Source: Xylanimonas ulmi (GTDB taxonomy: Bacteria; Actinomycetota; Actinomycetes; Actinomycetales; Cellulomonadaceae). Taken from it: a stretch of DNA of 64,000 bases. Each line of letters begins with the position of its first letter. Within the stretch, counting starts at the first letter, position 1. The stretch spans positions 3,720,001 to 3,784,000 of the forward strand of contig NZ_SGWX01000001.1 in assembly GCF_004216535.1 (NCBI RefSeq), read 5' to 3'. Both the position numbers and the translations under genes were made by a program. Under the pieces are notes generated by a model, which did not search any database, was not told the DNA's origin, and was given only the letters and a program-made list of their open reading frames with translations. This document shows, in pieces, positions 52,893 to 62,358 of the stretch.

Positions 52893-53701
52893 GAGGCCAG
52901 GAGCACTGCGGCGTCGTGCTGCGGTGGGGTGTCATGACCGACACGGGGCGGCGCCGCGCGCTCAACGAGGACCACTTCGTCGCCTCGGCGCCGGTCTTCG
53001 CGGTCGCCGACGGCATGGGCGGCCAGGACGCGGGCGACCTGGCGAGCGCAGCCGCTGTCGCGGCCCTCGGCGCGCTCGGCGGGCTGACCGCGGTGTCGCA
53101 GGCCGACGTCGAGGACGTGCTCGGCCGGGCGCACGCCGCGGTGCGACGGATCGAGACCCAACCCGGCCGCGAGGCGGGGACGACGGTGACGGGCGCCGTC
53201 GTCGTGCCAGGGCCGATCGGGCCGCAGTGGTTGGTGGTCAACGTGGGCGACTCGCGCACCTATCTGCAGGCGCAGGGCAGGCTGGAACGGTTGACCGTGG
53301 ACCACTCGGAGGTGCAGGAGATGGTCGACGCCGGCGTCATCACCCGCGCACAGGCGCGCACGCATCCGCGCCGCCACGTGATCACGCGCGCCCTCGGTGC
53401 GCCCGCCGCGCCGCGCGCCGACTTCTGGTGGCTTCCCGTCGAGGCGGACGACCGGCTGCTCGTGTGCTCGGACGGCTTGACGAGCGAGCTCGACGACGTC
53501 GAGATCGCCGACATCCTGAGGGCCGAGGCCGATCCTCAGGCGGCGGCGCGCGCGCTGGTCGCCGCCGCGTTGGCGGCCGGAGGGCGCGACAACATCACCG
53601 CCGTCGTCGTGGACGCCCTGGAGGTGGCGGGCGCGGTGGACGACTGCGACGACGACACGCGGCCCCGACCAGCGGGCGCCGTGTCGGGAGGTGGCCGGTG
53701 A
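52889..53701 (+). CDS. PP2C-family Ser/Thr protein phosphatase
   Basis: 270 aa. PPM signatures: RRALNEDHF, FAVADGMGGQDAGDLAS, VNVGDSRTYL, LLVCSDGLTSELDD and GGRDNITAVVV, with the metal-binding Asp residues present. Soluble and cytoplasmic, with no membrane helix. It presumably reverses phosphorylation by the kinase three genes downstream. It overlaps its neighbours by four and one bases. Confidence 0.95.
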   Translation: MRGQEHCGVVLRWGVMTDTGRRRALNEDHFVASAPVFAVADGMGGQDAGDLASAAAVAALGALGGLTAVSQADVEDVLGRAHAAVRRIETQPGREAGTTVTGAVVVPGPIGPQWLVVNVGDSRTYLQAQGRLERLTVDHSEVQEMVDAGVITRAQARTHPRRHVITRALGAPAAPRADFWWLPVEADDRLLVCSDGLTSELDDVEIADILRAEADPQAAARALVAAALAAGGRDNITAVVVDALEVAGAVDDCDDDTRPRPAGAVSGGGR

Positions 53702-55134
53702 TGGCGAGACAAGCGCGCGAGACGGCGGTGCGGTACGCCCCCGGGGCGGGCTGTGCGGTGGTGCGTGGTGAGGTCGTCGTGGTGCTGCCGAGCGCCCCGG
53801 AGCCCGCGTCGATGGGCCGCCTGTGGGACGCGCTCGACCCCGCGGCCGATCCCGGCGTCCTGGAGGCGTTGGGGGTGCTGACGGCCGACGCCGACGCGCT
53901 GACCCGCGTGCCGCCATTCGCGATCGCGGTGTGGCGCGGGGGACAGGCGCACGTGCTGGCGCGCGGAGCGTGCGCGGTGGCCGCCGAGACCGCCGACGGC
54001 ACGGTCGTGACGGTCGACGGCGCGGGCGTGGCGACCTGGGCGGAGCGCATCGTGCCCGACGTCGTCGGCCTGGCGGTGCGCGCCGGCGGCGGCGAGGGGC
54101 TGCGCGCGCCCGCGGACGCGTGGCCGCTGGGGTCGGGAGTGGTGGCCGCGGGCGCCGTGTGGCTGGGGCCCGGGCGCCTGGCCGAGCCCGCGGCGTCGGA
54201 GCCTGTCCCGGCCGTGCCGGAGCCTGTCCCGGCCGTGCCGGCGCCCGTTCGCGACGGCGCCCCGCCCGTTCGCGTCACCCCGCCCGTGGTCACTCACGTG
54301 CCGTCGCACGTCGCGGAGCCGCAGGTCGACGCCGGCGCGTCCCCGTCGCCACCGGAGGAGACGTACGGCCACCTGTGGGGGGAGACGGTCCTGCACAGCG
54401 TCGAGGCGGCTGCGGTGCGCGCCGACGACGACCTCGCCGAGGCAGGACTGCTCGGATCAGCGGACGACGTCGAGCCCGCGCGCCTTCCCGAGCACACGCT
54501 CCCGCCAGAGCACACGCGCCCGCCCGAGCAGACGCAGGCGCCGGACTGGACCCAGGCTCCGGGCGACCTCGACCACGACGGGCACACCGTGCTGTCCTCG
54601 GCGCTCGCGGGGCTGCGCGCCGCCCTACCCCCGCAGGTCCCCGACGTGGCTGCGGGCGCCGCGCCCCGGCCCAGCGCGCCGCAGATCCTCGCGCGCTCGT
54701 GCGCCTTGGGGCACGCGAACCCGCCGTCGCGTGACATCTGCCGCGTGTGCGGTCAGGCCCTGACCGCCGACGCCGCGCTCGCCGAGCGCCCGCTGCTGGG
54801 CCGGATGCGCGTCTCGACGGGTGAGGCCGTCGACCTTGACCGGGCCGTCGTCGTCGGGCGCCGCCCACGCGCGCCGCGCGCCTCGGACGGCGCCGACGCC
54901 CGCCTCGTCACGGTGCCCAGCCCGAGCCAGGACATCTCGCGCTCGCACGTCGAGGTGCGCCTCGACGGTTGGCACGTGCTGGTGTGCGACATGGCCACGA
55001 CGAACGGCACGACGCTGCTGCGCGAGGGCCGCCCGCCGCACCGCCTGCACCCGAACGAGGGTGTGCTGGTCGTCGACGGCGACGTCGTCGACCTGGGCGA
55101 CGGCGTCACCCTGACGTTCGAGGAGATCTGGTGA
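53701..55134 (+). CDS. FHA-domain protein with zinc-ribbon-like motif
   Basis: 477 aa. The N-terminal ~150 residues are unrecognised. The middle is a long Pro/Glu/Ala-rich linker with repeated PEPVPAVP and PEHT/PEQT units. A small Cys motif follows (CALGHANPPSRDICRVCG), then a C-terminal FHA domain (~380-475) with VVGRRPR, QDISRSHVEV and ATTNGTTLL. Cytoplasmic phosphothreonine reader, likely a scaffold between kinase and ATPase. It overlaps the kinase gene (GTGA). Confidence 0.85.
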   Translation: MARQARETAVRYAPGAGCAVVRGEVVVVLPSAPEPASMGRLWDALDPAADPGVLEALGVLTADADALTRVPPFAIAVWRGGQAHVLARGACAVAAETADGTVVTVDGAGVATWAERIVPDVVGLAVRAGGGEGLRAPADAWPLGSGVVAAGAVWLGPGRLAEPAASEPVPAVPEPVPAVPAPVRDGAPPVRVTPPVVTHVPSHVAEPQVDAGASPSPPEETYGHLWGETVLHSVEAAAVRADDDLAEAGLLGSADDVEPARLPEHTLPPEHTRPPEQTQAPDWTQAPGDLDHDGHTVLSSALAGLRAALPPQVPDVAAGAAPRPSAPQILARSCALGHANPPSRDICRVCGQALTADAALAERPLLGRMRVSTGEAVDLDRAVVVGRRPRAPRASDGADARLVTVPSPSQDISRSHVEVRLDGWHVLVCDMATTNGTTLLREGRPPHRLHPNEGVLVVDGDVVDLGDGVTLTFEEIW

Positions 55135-56777
55135 GCAAGCGCCCGCCCTCGCCGCCGCCCCGCATCGACGGGTTCGAGTACGTCGAGCACATCGGCTCGG
55201 GCGGGTTCTCCGACGTCTTCCTGTACGAGCAGCGCCGCCCGCGACGGCGCGTGGCGGTCAAGGTGCTGCTCGCCGAGCGGTCGTCGGCGCAGCGCGCGGC
55301 GTTCGACGCCGAGGCCGACCTCATGGCGGCGCTGTCGACGCACCCGTCGATCGTCACGATGTACGAGGCGGGCATCGCCGCGGGTGGCCGCCCCTACCTC
55401 GCGATGGAGTACTGCCCGCGGCCCAACCTCGGCGCGCGCTACCGCGCAGAGCGGCTGTCGGTCGCCGAGGCGCTGCGCATCTCGGTGCAGATCGCCGGCG
55501 CCGTCGAGACGGCTCACCGGGCCGGGATCCTGCACCGCGACATCAAGCCCGCCAACATCCTGGTCACCGAGTACGGGCACCCGGCGCTCACCGACTTCGG
55601 CATCTCGTCAGGTCTCGACGACGGGCGCACCCCCGAGGGCATGTCGATCCCGTGGTCGCCGTGCGAGTCGTTCGGCGACCCACCCGTCTCGGGCGTGGCG
55701 AGTGACGTGTGGGCGCTGGCCGCGACGACGTACACGCTGCTGGCGGGGCGCTCGCCGTTCGAGGTCCCCGGGGGGCCCAACGGCAGCGCTGACCTCATCG
55801 CGCGCATCGAGCACGCGCCGCTCGCGCCCACGGGCCGCGACGACGTCCCGCCGTCGCTCGAGCGCGTCCTCGCGACAGCGATGGCCAAGCGCCCGCAGTC
55901 ACGCTATGCGTCGGTGCTGGCGTTCGCCCGCGCCCTGCAGCACGTGCAGAACGAGCTGCGGCTCGCGGTGACGCCCATCGACCTGCTCGACGAGCTCGTC
56001 GCGGCCGCGCCCCAGGAGGCCGACGACGACGAGGGCACGCGGCTGCGCTCCGTCGCGTCGATCGACCCGTCCGCCCCGCCCTCGCCGCAGGCGCTGGCGC
56101 CGTCCGTGGCCGGTCTGGAGGCGACGGTGCACCGTGCGCCCGCACGCCCGGCCCCGCCCGCGCTCGGCGCCGTCGTCGCGCCCGGTCCCGACGAGCGCAC
56201 GACGCTGCGCGGCGACGTCGCCGCGCCCTCCGCGCCCGCCAGGAACGCCGGGCCCGCCCATCCCGCCCATCCCGCCCATCCCGACGCGCCCGACGCCCCC
56301 GCTGGGCCCCGGGGCCGCGCGGGCCGCAGCGACGCGCGCACGGGCCTGGGCGTCGTCGTCGGCGCGCTCGTGCTCACGCTCGCGGTCGCGGGCGGGCTGT
56401 GGGCGGCCCTGCGCGACCCGGGCGACGGCGCGGCGGACGGCGCGCGCGCCGACGGCTCGGGGCAGACGGCCGGAGGGGCGCCGACCGTCACCCTGCCGCA
56501 GGACAATCTCGGAGCGCTCGTGCCGCCCGTGCGCGACCTGGTCGGCGCCGTCCAGGGCGCCGAGGCGGTCTTCACCTGGGCGCCGCCGCGTGATCCGGTC
56601 GAGGGTGACCGGTACGCGTGGGCGCTGCTGACCCTGACCGGAGAGCCCGAGTTCAGGCTCATCGACGACCCGACGGTCACCGTGCCGCTCGCCGAGAGCG
56701 GGCCCACCTGCGTGCGGGTCGTCGTCGAGCGTGACGGCCGCTTCTCCGCCACCCCGCAGGAGGCGTGCACGCCATGA
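55131..56777 (+). CDS. membrane Ser/Thr protein kinase
   Basis: 548 aa from a GTG. Kinase domain (~12-280): glycine loop GSGGFSDVF, Lys44 (VAVKVL), HRDIKPAN with Asp137, DFG at 155-157. The activation segment ends SIPWSPCESF in place of the usual APE/SPE motif. A Pro/Ala-rich linker leads to one membrane helix (~404-427) and a ~120-residue extracellular domain with no PASTA repeats. Target candidates are the FHA proteins and the EssC-like ATPase of the same operon. Confidence 0.92.
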   Translation: MSKRPPSPPPRIDGFEYVEHIGSGGFSDVFLYEQRRPRRRVAVKVLLAERSSAQRAAFDAEADLMAALSTHPSIVTMYEAGIAAGGRPYLAMEYCPRPNLGARYRAERLSVAEALRISVQIAGAVETAHRAGILHRDIKPANILVTEYGHPALTDFGISSGLDDGRTPEGMSIPWSPCESFGDPPVSGVASDVWALAATTYTLLAGRSPFEVPGGPNGSADLIARIEHAPLAPTGRDDVPPSLERVLATAMAKRPQSRYASVLAFARALQHVQNELRLAVTPIDLLDELVAAAPQEADDDEGTRLRSVASIDPSAPPSPQALAPSVAGLEATVHRAPARPAPPALGAVVAPGPDERTTLRGDVAAPSAPARNAGPAHPAHPAHPDAPDAPAGPRGRAGRSDARTGLGVVVGALVLTLAVAGGLWAALRDPGDGAADGARADGSGQTAGGAPTVTLPQDNLGALVPPVRDLVGAVQGAEAVFTWAPPRDPVEGDRYAWALLTLTGEPEFRLIDDPTVTVPLAESGPTCVRVVVERDGRFSATPQEACTP

Positions 56778-57520
56778 CGACCACCTCGACGACCACACCG
56801 GACACCGCCGGGTCGGCCGGCCACCTCACGGTGGAGTTCTGCGGGGAGTGGCACCGCCTCGACCCTGACGGGCCACCGTTCGAGGTGGGCCGCGACGGCG
56901 ACCTGGAGATCGACGACAACCCGTACCTGCACCGCCGGTTCCTCGTGTTCTCGCACGAGTCGGGCATCTGGTGGATGACGAATGTCGGCACACGGCTGTC
57001 GGCCACCGTCTCCGACGCCGCCGGTGGCGTGCAGTCCTGGGTGTCGCCGGGCAACCGCCTGCCGCTGGTCTTCCCGTCGACGTCCGTGGTGTTCACCGCC
57101 GGACCCACGACGTACGAGCTCAGGCTGGTCCTGGAGGGCGGTCCCTACCGCGACGTGCGGGCCGAGGCGCCCGACTGCGGCACGATGACGATCGGCGCGG
57201 TCCCGTTCACGGTGAGCCAGCGCCAGCTCATCGTGGCGCTCGCCGAGCCGCTGCTGCGGCGCGACGGCACAAGCCTGGCGGAGATCCCGGCGTCGGCCGC
57301 GGCGGCGGAGCGTCTGGGCTGGACCACCACGCGCTTCAACCGCAAGCTCGACAACGTGTGCGACAAGCTCGACCGCATCGGTGTGCGTGGGTTGCGCGGC
57401 GGCCCGGGCACCCTCGCCACCAACCGCCGCGCCCGGCTTGTCGAATACGCGGTCGCGTCGCGGCTCGTGACGGCCGACGACCTGCCGCTGCTCGACCTGC
57501 GCGACGTGGAGGAGGCGTGA
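56774..57520 (+). CDS. FHA-like protein with C-terminal helix-turn-helix-like region
   Basis: 248 aa from the ATG overlapping the kinase stop; a GTG at 56765 is possible. Residues ~15-130 resemble an FHA beta sandwich (VGRDGDLEIDDNPYLHRRF, core EIDDNPYLHRRF) but lack the canonical SxxH and NG pair. Residues ~145-240 are helical with RLGWTTTRFNRKLDNVCDKL, like a winged helix found with regulators. Possible roles are a transcriptional or assembly switch. The assignment is structural inference. Confidence 0.7.
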   Translation: MTTTSTTTPDTAGSAGHLTVEFCGEWHRLDPDGPPFEVGRDGDLEIDDNPYLHRRFLVFSHESGIWWMTNVGTRLSATVSDAAGGVQSWVSPGNRLPLVFPSTSVVFTAGPTTYELRLVLEGGPYRDVRAEAPDCGTMTIGAVPFTVSQRQLIVALAEPLLRRDGTSLAEIPASAAAAERLGWTTTRFNRKLDNVCDKLDRIGVRGLRGGPGTLATNRRARLVEYAVASRLVTADDLPLLDLRDVEEA

Positions 57521-57759
57521 GCGCCCGGCCAGGCGGGGTCTGGGCCGCCTGGGTGGTGGGGGCCGGCGCGGTGGCCTTGGTCGTCATGGTGGCGCTCGGC
57601 GTGCTGCCGCACACCGGAACCGGTCGCCCCCTCGACCCCTGGCACGCGCTGGTGGACGTCCTGGCGGCGCCGCGCACCTGGCTGGTGACGGGCGCCGCGG
57701 CGGCGGCGGGCGCCGTCGTCGGCGCCGCGCACGCGATCGTGATCCGGCGACGGGGCTGA
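57517..57759 (+). CDS. small two-helix membrane protein
   Basis: 80 aa from a GTG overlapping the previous stop. Two hydrophobic helices (about 9-30 and 55-75) flank a short loop with HTGTGRPLDPWH. The positive C-terminus (IRRRG) suggests a cytoplasmic end. No family recognised. Coupled position directly before the EssC-like ATPase makes it a candidate channel or adaptor subunit. Confidence 0.7.
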   Translation: MSARPGGVWAAWVVGAGAVALVVMVALGVLPHTGTGRPLDPWHALVDVLAAPRTWLVTGAAAAAGAVVGAAHAIVIRRRG

Positions 57760-57790
57760 GCGGCCCGGCCGCGCGAGACAGGGAGACGGG

Positions 57791-60700
57791 ATGCACCTCA
57801 AGGCCACACTGCACCGGGCCGACGGCACGTGTGACGACATCGTCGTGACCGCCGACGCCGGCGCGACCATCGGGGAGATCGCCCAGACGCTCGCGCGCGT
57901 CGACCCCCGCGGCGGGCACGGCGACCCCGCGGCGCCGCGCACGCTCGAAGCGCGGCTGCCCGGCCAGGACGCGGCGGTGCGTCTGCCGCCCGAGGCGGCG
58001 CTGGGCGAGGCGTGGATCGGCTCGGGCGCCGACGTCGCCGTCGTCGACACGGCCCTGCCCGCGTTCTCCCGCGCCGGCGCGGGCGGCGCACGCGCGGTGC
58101 TGCGCGTCGAGGGCGGCGACGTCGTCGCACTGCCCGAGGGCAGCTATGTGGTGGGCCGCGCGCCCGAGTGCGACGTCGTGCTCACCGACCCGCTCGTGTC
58201 CAAGCGGCACCTGCGCGTCGACGTGGGCGACCAGGTCGACGTCGTCGACCTGGGCTCGGCGAACGGCACCCTGGTCGACGGAGTGCCGATGCCGCGCCTG
58301 CGCGTCGACCGCTCACAGCGCGTGCTGGTCGGTGACACGGTCCTGGTGGTCGAGCGGCGCGGGGACGGCGAGCGACTCAGCGGCGTCGCGCCCAAGGCCG
58401 GACCGGTCGCGTTCACCCGCTCGCCGCGCGTCGAGGAGCGGTACGCGGGCCAGGAGTTCGAGGCGCCCGAGGCGCCCGACGAGCCGGAGCCGCGCGAGTT
58501 CCCCGTGCTGCTGCTCATCGCGCCCATCCTGCTCGGCATCGCCATGTTCCTCGTCATGAAGCGGCCGACCGCGCTGCTCATGGTCGCCATGTCGCCCGTC
58601 ATGATGGCGATGAACTACCTCACGCAGGGGCGCCAGGGGCGCAAGCGGGTCGAACGGCAGGTCAAACGGTTCGACGAGCGCCTGCGGTCACTGCGCGAGG
58701 CGCTCGCGGCCGAGCGTGAGGTCGAGCGCTCGGTGCGGCTGCGCGAGGCGCCCGCGACCCAGCATGTGTTCGTCGAAGCGATGCGCCACGGTCCGCTGCT
58801 GTGGACGCGCCGCCCCGAGCACTGGAGCTTCCTCAACGTCCGTTTCGGCCTGGGCGCCATGCCCACGCGCAACGTCGTCAAGACCACCGACAAGGGCCGG
58901 CTCCTGAAGGAGCATCAGGATCAGCTCGACGCCGTCACCACCGCCTACGGCTCCGTCGACGGCGTGCCCGTGGTCGAGAACCTGTACGACGCCGGCGCGT
59001 TGGGGTTCGCGGGGCCGCCCGCGCGGGTCGCGGGGGTCCTCAACGCGGTGCTCGTGCAGCTCACCGGCCTGCACGCGCCCAGCGAGCTCGTGGTCACCGC
59101 GGCCGTGAGCCCGGTGTGGACGCGCCCGCTGCAGTGGCTCACCTGGGTGCCGCACACCTCCTCGCCGCAAAGCCCCGTCGAGGGTCTGCACCTGGCCGAC
59201 TCGGCGGGCGGCGCCAGCCGCCTGCTGGCCCAGCTCGAGGAGCTCGTGGCGCAGCGGCTCAAGGCGGGCGCGGCGCGTCGCCGCGGTGCCGTCGACGAGG
59301 CGGGCGCGGCGATCGAGCGCGGCGCCGGCGTCGGGTCGGGGGAGGAGTCGGGCACGCACTCCCAGGTGCCCGCGGTCGTCGTGGTCGTCAGCGACGACCT
59401 CGACGCCGATCGTGCGCGGCTGGTGCAGCTCGCGGAGCAGGGGCCCGACGCCGGGGTGTACCTGCTGTGGATCGCCTCCGACCCCGCGCGCCTGCCCGCC
59501 GCGTGCCGCACCTTCGTCGACGTCAGCGCCGCGCGCCCCCGCGTGGGCCTCGTGCGACTGGGCCGCTGGGCCGACGACCTCGCGCTGGAGGAGCTCGACG
59601 GCGCCGCCGCGCTCGACTTCGGGCGTCGTCTGGCGCCGGTGTTCGATGCGGGCGCGCTGGTCGACGACGCGACCGACCTGCCCCGCGCGGTGTCCCTGCC
59701 CACGCTGCTGGGGCACGAGCTGTTCGAGTCGGCCGACGCCGTGCTCGACCGGTGGCGGCAGAACCAGTCGGTGTACGACCGCACGGGCGCCGCCCCGGGC
59801 CGACGCCGGGCGGGATCGCTGCGCGCCGTCGTCGGCTCGGCCGGCGTCGACGCCCAGCACCTGGACCTGCGCGCGCAGGGCCCGCACGCGCTGGTCGGCG
59901 GCACGACCGGGTCGGGCAAGTCGGAGTTCTTGCAGGCGTGGGTGCTGGGCATGGCCGCCGAGTACAGCCCTGACCGTGTCACGTTCCTGTTCGTGGACTA
60001 CAAGGGCGGGTCGGCCTTCGCCGACTGCGTCAGCCTGCCGCACTGCGTGGGCCTGGTCACCGACCTGTCGCCGCATCTGGTGCTGCGGGCCCTGACGTCG
60101 CTGCGCGCCGAGCTGCACCACCGTGAGCGGCTGCTGCACCGCAAGAAGGCCAAGGACCTGCTCGAGCTCGAGAAGCGCGGCGACCCCGAGACGCCGCCCG
60201 CGCTCGTCATCGTCATCGACGAGTTCGCGGCGCTGGCGGGCGATGTGCCCGAGTTCGTCGACGGCGTCGTCGACGTCGCGCAGCGGGGCCGCTCGCTCGG
60301 CATCCACCTCATCATGGCCACGCAGCGCCCGGCGGGCGTCATCAAGGACAACCTGCGGGCCAACACCAACCTGCGTGTGGCGCTGCGCATGGCCGACGCC
60401 TCCGACTCGACTGACGTCGTCGAGGTCCCCGACGCCGCGTTCGTGGACCCCGGCATCCCCGGCCGCGGCCTGGTCAAGACCGGCCCGGGCCGGGTGCAGG
60501 CCTTCCAGTCGGCGTACGCGGGCGGATGGAGCACGCGCGCGCCCGAGCGGGCGAAGGTGCTGGTGTCCCAGTTCGACTTCGGGCGCGAGACGCGCTGGGA
60601 GGAGCCCGCCGACGACGCGGCGTCCCACGCTCCCGAGGACCTGGGGCCCAACGACCAGCAGCGGCTCGTGGCGCGCGTGGTCGAGGCGTTCCGCCGCGGC

Positions 60701-62257
60701 GGCCTCGCGGCGCCGCGCCGCCCGTGGCTCGACTCGCTCGCCGACGTCTACGACCTGACGTTGCTGCGCCAGCGCACCGACGCCGAACTGCTGCTGGGCG
60801 TGGCCGACCTGCCCGAGCGCCAGGCGCAGCAGCCGGTGTACTTCCGCCCGGACCAGGACGGCAGCCTGGGCGTGTACGGCACGGGCGGCGCCGGGAAGTC
60901 GACGGCGCTGCGCACCCTCGCCACGGCGGCGGGCGTCACCCCGCGCGGCGGCCCGGCGCACGTGTACGGGCTCGACTTCGCGAGCGGCGCCCTGCGCATG
61001 CTCGAGTCGTTGCCGCACGTGGGGGCCGTGGTCAAGGGCGAGGACGCCGAACGGGTCGTCTCGCTGCTGCGGATGCTGCGGACCGAGCTTGACGCCCGCG
61101 GCGAGGCGTTCGCCGCCGTCAGCGCCGCGAGCATCACCGAGTACCGCCAGATCACCGGGCGCCACGACCTGCCACGCCTGCTGCTGCTCATCGACGGGTT
61201 CCCGGCGTTCCGCGACGACTGGGAGGTGGGCGCCGGTCGCGCCGAGTGGTTCGACACGGTCCGCGACGTGATGTCCGACGGCCGCGCGCTGGGCCTGCAC
61301 GTCGCGTTCACGGCCGACCGCTCCGGCGCCGTGCCGACGTCGGTGCGCTCGCTGGTGCAGCGCAACGTGCTGCTGCGGATGAGCGACGAGGGCTACCTCG
61401 CGTTCAACGCCCCGCGCGACGTCATCACGCCGTCGTCGCCGCCGGGGCGCGCGCTGGTCGACGGGCTCGAGGTGCAGGTCGCCGTCGTCGGCGGCGCGAC
61501 GACGGTGGCGGGGCAGGCTCAGGCGACCGAGCGGTTGGCCGAGTCGATGCGCCGGGCCGGGGTGACGCCCGCCGCCCCGGTGCGGGTGCTGCCGCAGGCG
61601 TACCGTGCCGCCGAGCTGCCGGCCACCGTCGGCGGGCGCCCGGTGCTCGGCCTCGACAACCTGGCGCTCGCACCCCTCGGGTTCGACCCGCGCGGCACGA
61701 TCGTGGTCGCGGGCCCGCCCGGCTCCGGACGCAGCAACGCGCTGGCGGCGATGGCCCAGGCGGTGCTGCGGGCCGACCCCGCGGCCCGCTGCTACCTGAT
61801 CGCGCAGACCCGCTCGCCGCTGGTCGGGCAACTGCCGTGGGCCGACGTGGCCGAGGGCGTCGAGAAGGTGATCGAGCTCGCCAAGGACCTGCTGGCCGCC
61901 GTCACCGACGAGGAGACCGAGCCGGGCGTCGTCGTCGTGGTCGAGGGCATCAACGAGTACCTGCAGACGCCGGCGGACAAGCCGATCCAGGAGCTGACGA
62001 AGGCCATCCGCAAGAGCGACCACCTGCTGATCGCGGAGGCGGAGTCCTCGGCGTGGGCCTCGACGTGGCCGCTGCTGGCGGAGGTCAAGGGCTCGCGGCG
62101 CGGTCTGCTGCTCCAACCGGAGGGCATCGACGGCGACTCGATCCTCAAGACGTCGCTGCCGCGCGCCGCGAAGGGCGAGTTCCCGGTGGGCCGCGGCGCG
62201 TGGGTCGAACGCGGCAGGCATGTGCGCGTGCAGCTGCCGCTGGTGCTGGGGCAGTGA
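57791..62257 (+). CDS. EssC/EccC-like FtsK/SpoIIIE ATPase with N-terminal FHA domain
   Basis: 1488 aa. Residues 1-95 may be a ubiquitin-like domain. FHA domain ~102-190 (VVGRAPECD, VSKRHLRVDV, GSANGTLVDG). Two membrane helices ~237-277. Three ATPase domains follow. The first has Walker A GGTTGSGKS (703-711) and Walker B with Asp810-Glu811. The second has GTGGAGKS (1030-1037) but Asp-Gly in Walker B. The third is degenerate, GPPGSGRS (1308-1315). This order matches Firmicutes EssC more than mycobacterial EccC. It likely drives export of the WXG100-like protein and perhaps other substrates. No EccB/D/E genes are nearby. Confidence 0.92.
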   Translation: MHLKATLHRADGTCDDIVVTADAGATIGEIAQTLARVDPRGGHGDPAAPRTLEARLPGQDAAVRLPPEAALGEAWIGSGADVAVVDTALPAFSRAGAGGARAVLRVEGGDVVALPEGSYVVGRAPECDVVLTDPLVSKRHLRVDVGDQVDVVDLGSANGTLVDGVPMPRLRVDRSQRVLVGDTVLVVERRGDGERLSGVAPKAGPVAFTRSPRVEERYAGQEFEAPEAPDEPEPREFPVLLLIAPILLGIAMFLVMKRPTALLMVAMSPVMMAMNYLTQGRQGRKRVERQVKRFDERLRSLREALAAEREVERSVRLREAPATQHVFVEAMRHGPLLWTRRPEHWSFLNVRFGLGAMPTRNVVKTTDKGRLLKEHQDQLDAVTTAYGSVDGVPVVENLYDAGALGFAGPPARVAGVLNAVLVQLTGLHAPSELVVTAAVSPVWTRPLQWLTWVPHTSSPQSPVEGLHLADSAGGASRLLAQLEELVAQRLKAGAARRRGAVDEAGAAIERGAGVGSGEESGTHSQVPAVVVVVSDDLDADRARLVQLAEQGPDAGVYLLWIASDPARLPAACRTFVDVSAARPRVGLVRLGRWADDLALEELDGAAALDFGRRLAPVFDAGALVDDATDLPRAVSLPTLLGHELFESADAVLDRWRQNQSVYDRTGAAPGRRRAGSLRAVVGSAGVDAQHLDLRAQGPHALVGGTTGSGKSEFLQAWVLGMAAEYSPDRVTFLFVDYKGGSAFADCVSLPHCVGLVTDLSPHLVLRALTSLRAELHHRERLLHRKKAKDLLELEKRGDPETPPALVIVIDEFAALAGDVPEFVDGVVDVAQRGRSLGIHLIMATQRPAGVIKDNLRANTNLRVALRMADASDSTDVVEVPDAAFVDPGIPGRGLVKTGPGRVQAFQSAYAGGWSTRAPERAKVLVSQFDFGRETRWEEPADDAASHAPEDLGPNDQQRLVARVVEAFRRGGLAAPRRPWLDSLADVYDLTLLRQRTDAELLLGVADLPERQAQQPVYFRPDQDGSLGVYGTGGAGKSTALRTLATAAGVTPRGGPAHVYGLDFASGALRMLESLPHVGAVVKGEDAERVVSLLRMLRTELDARGEAFAAVSAASITEYRQITGRHDLPRLLLLIDGFPAFRDDWEVGAGRAEWFDTVRDVMSDGRALGLHVAFTADRSGAVPTSVRSLVQRNVLLRMSDEGYLAFNAPRDVITPSSPPGRALVDGLEVQVAVVGGATTVAGQAQATERLAESMRRAGVTPAAPVRVLPQAYRAAELPATVGGRPVLGLDNLALAPLGFDPRGTIVVAGPPGSGRSNALAAMAQAVLRADPAARCYLIAQTRSPLVGQLPWADVAEGVEKVIELAKDLLAAVTDEETEPGVVVVVEGINEYLQTPADKPIQELTKAIRKSDHLLIAEAESSAWASTWPLLAEVKGSRRGLLLQPEGIDGDSILKTSLPRAAKGEFPVGRGAWVERGRHVRVQLPLVLGQ

Positions 62258-62273
62258 TGGGCACCCCTCCCCA

Positions 62274-62303
62274 TCGACGGGCTCGCGTGACCTGACTTAG
62301 CCT
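62274..62303 (+). promoter_or_regulatory. candidate promoter of the WXG100-like gene
   Basis: The -10-like TAGCCT (62298-62303) and a weak -35 TCGACG (62274-62279) are separated by 18 bp in the 101-bp gap after the ATPase gene. It would give a ~50-nt leader. A separate promoter fits the usual excess of WXG100 protein over the ATPase. Confidence 0.4.
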
Positions 62304-62358
62304 CCTGGCGGAGAGGGCGGCCGCGGGGGCCGGCCACAACGAGCGAGAGGGACCACCG

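Noticed and set aside
58688-62221. A ~1177-codon open frame on the minus strand opposite the EssC-like gene
   Set aside because: Same GC-bias artefact, with no recognisable motif and a composition unlike real proteins here.
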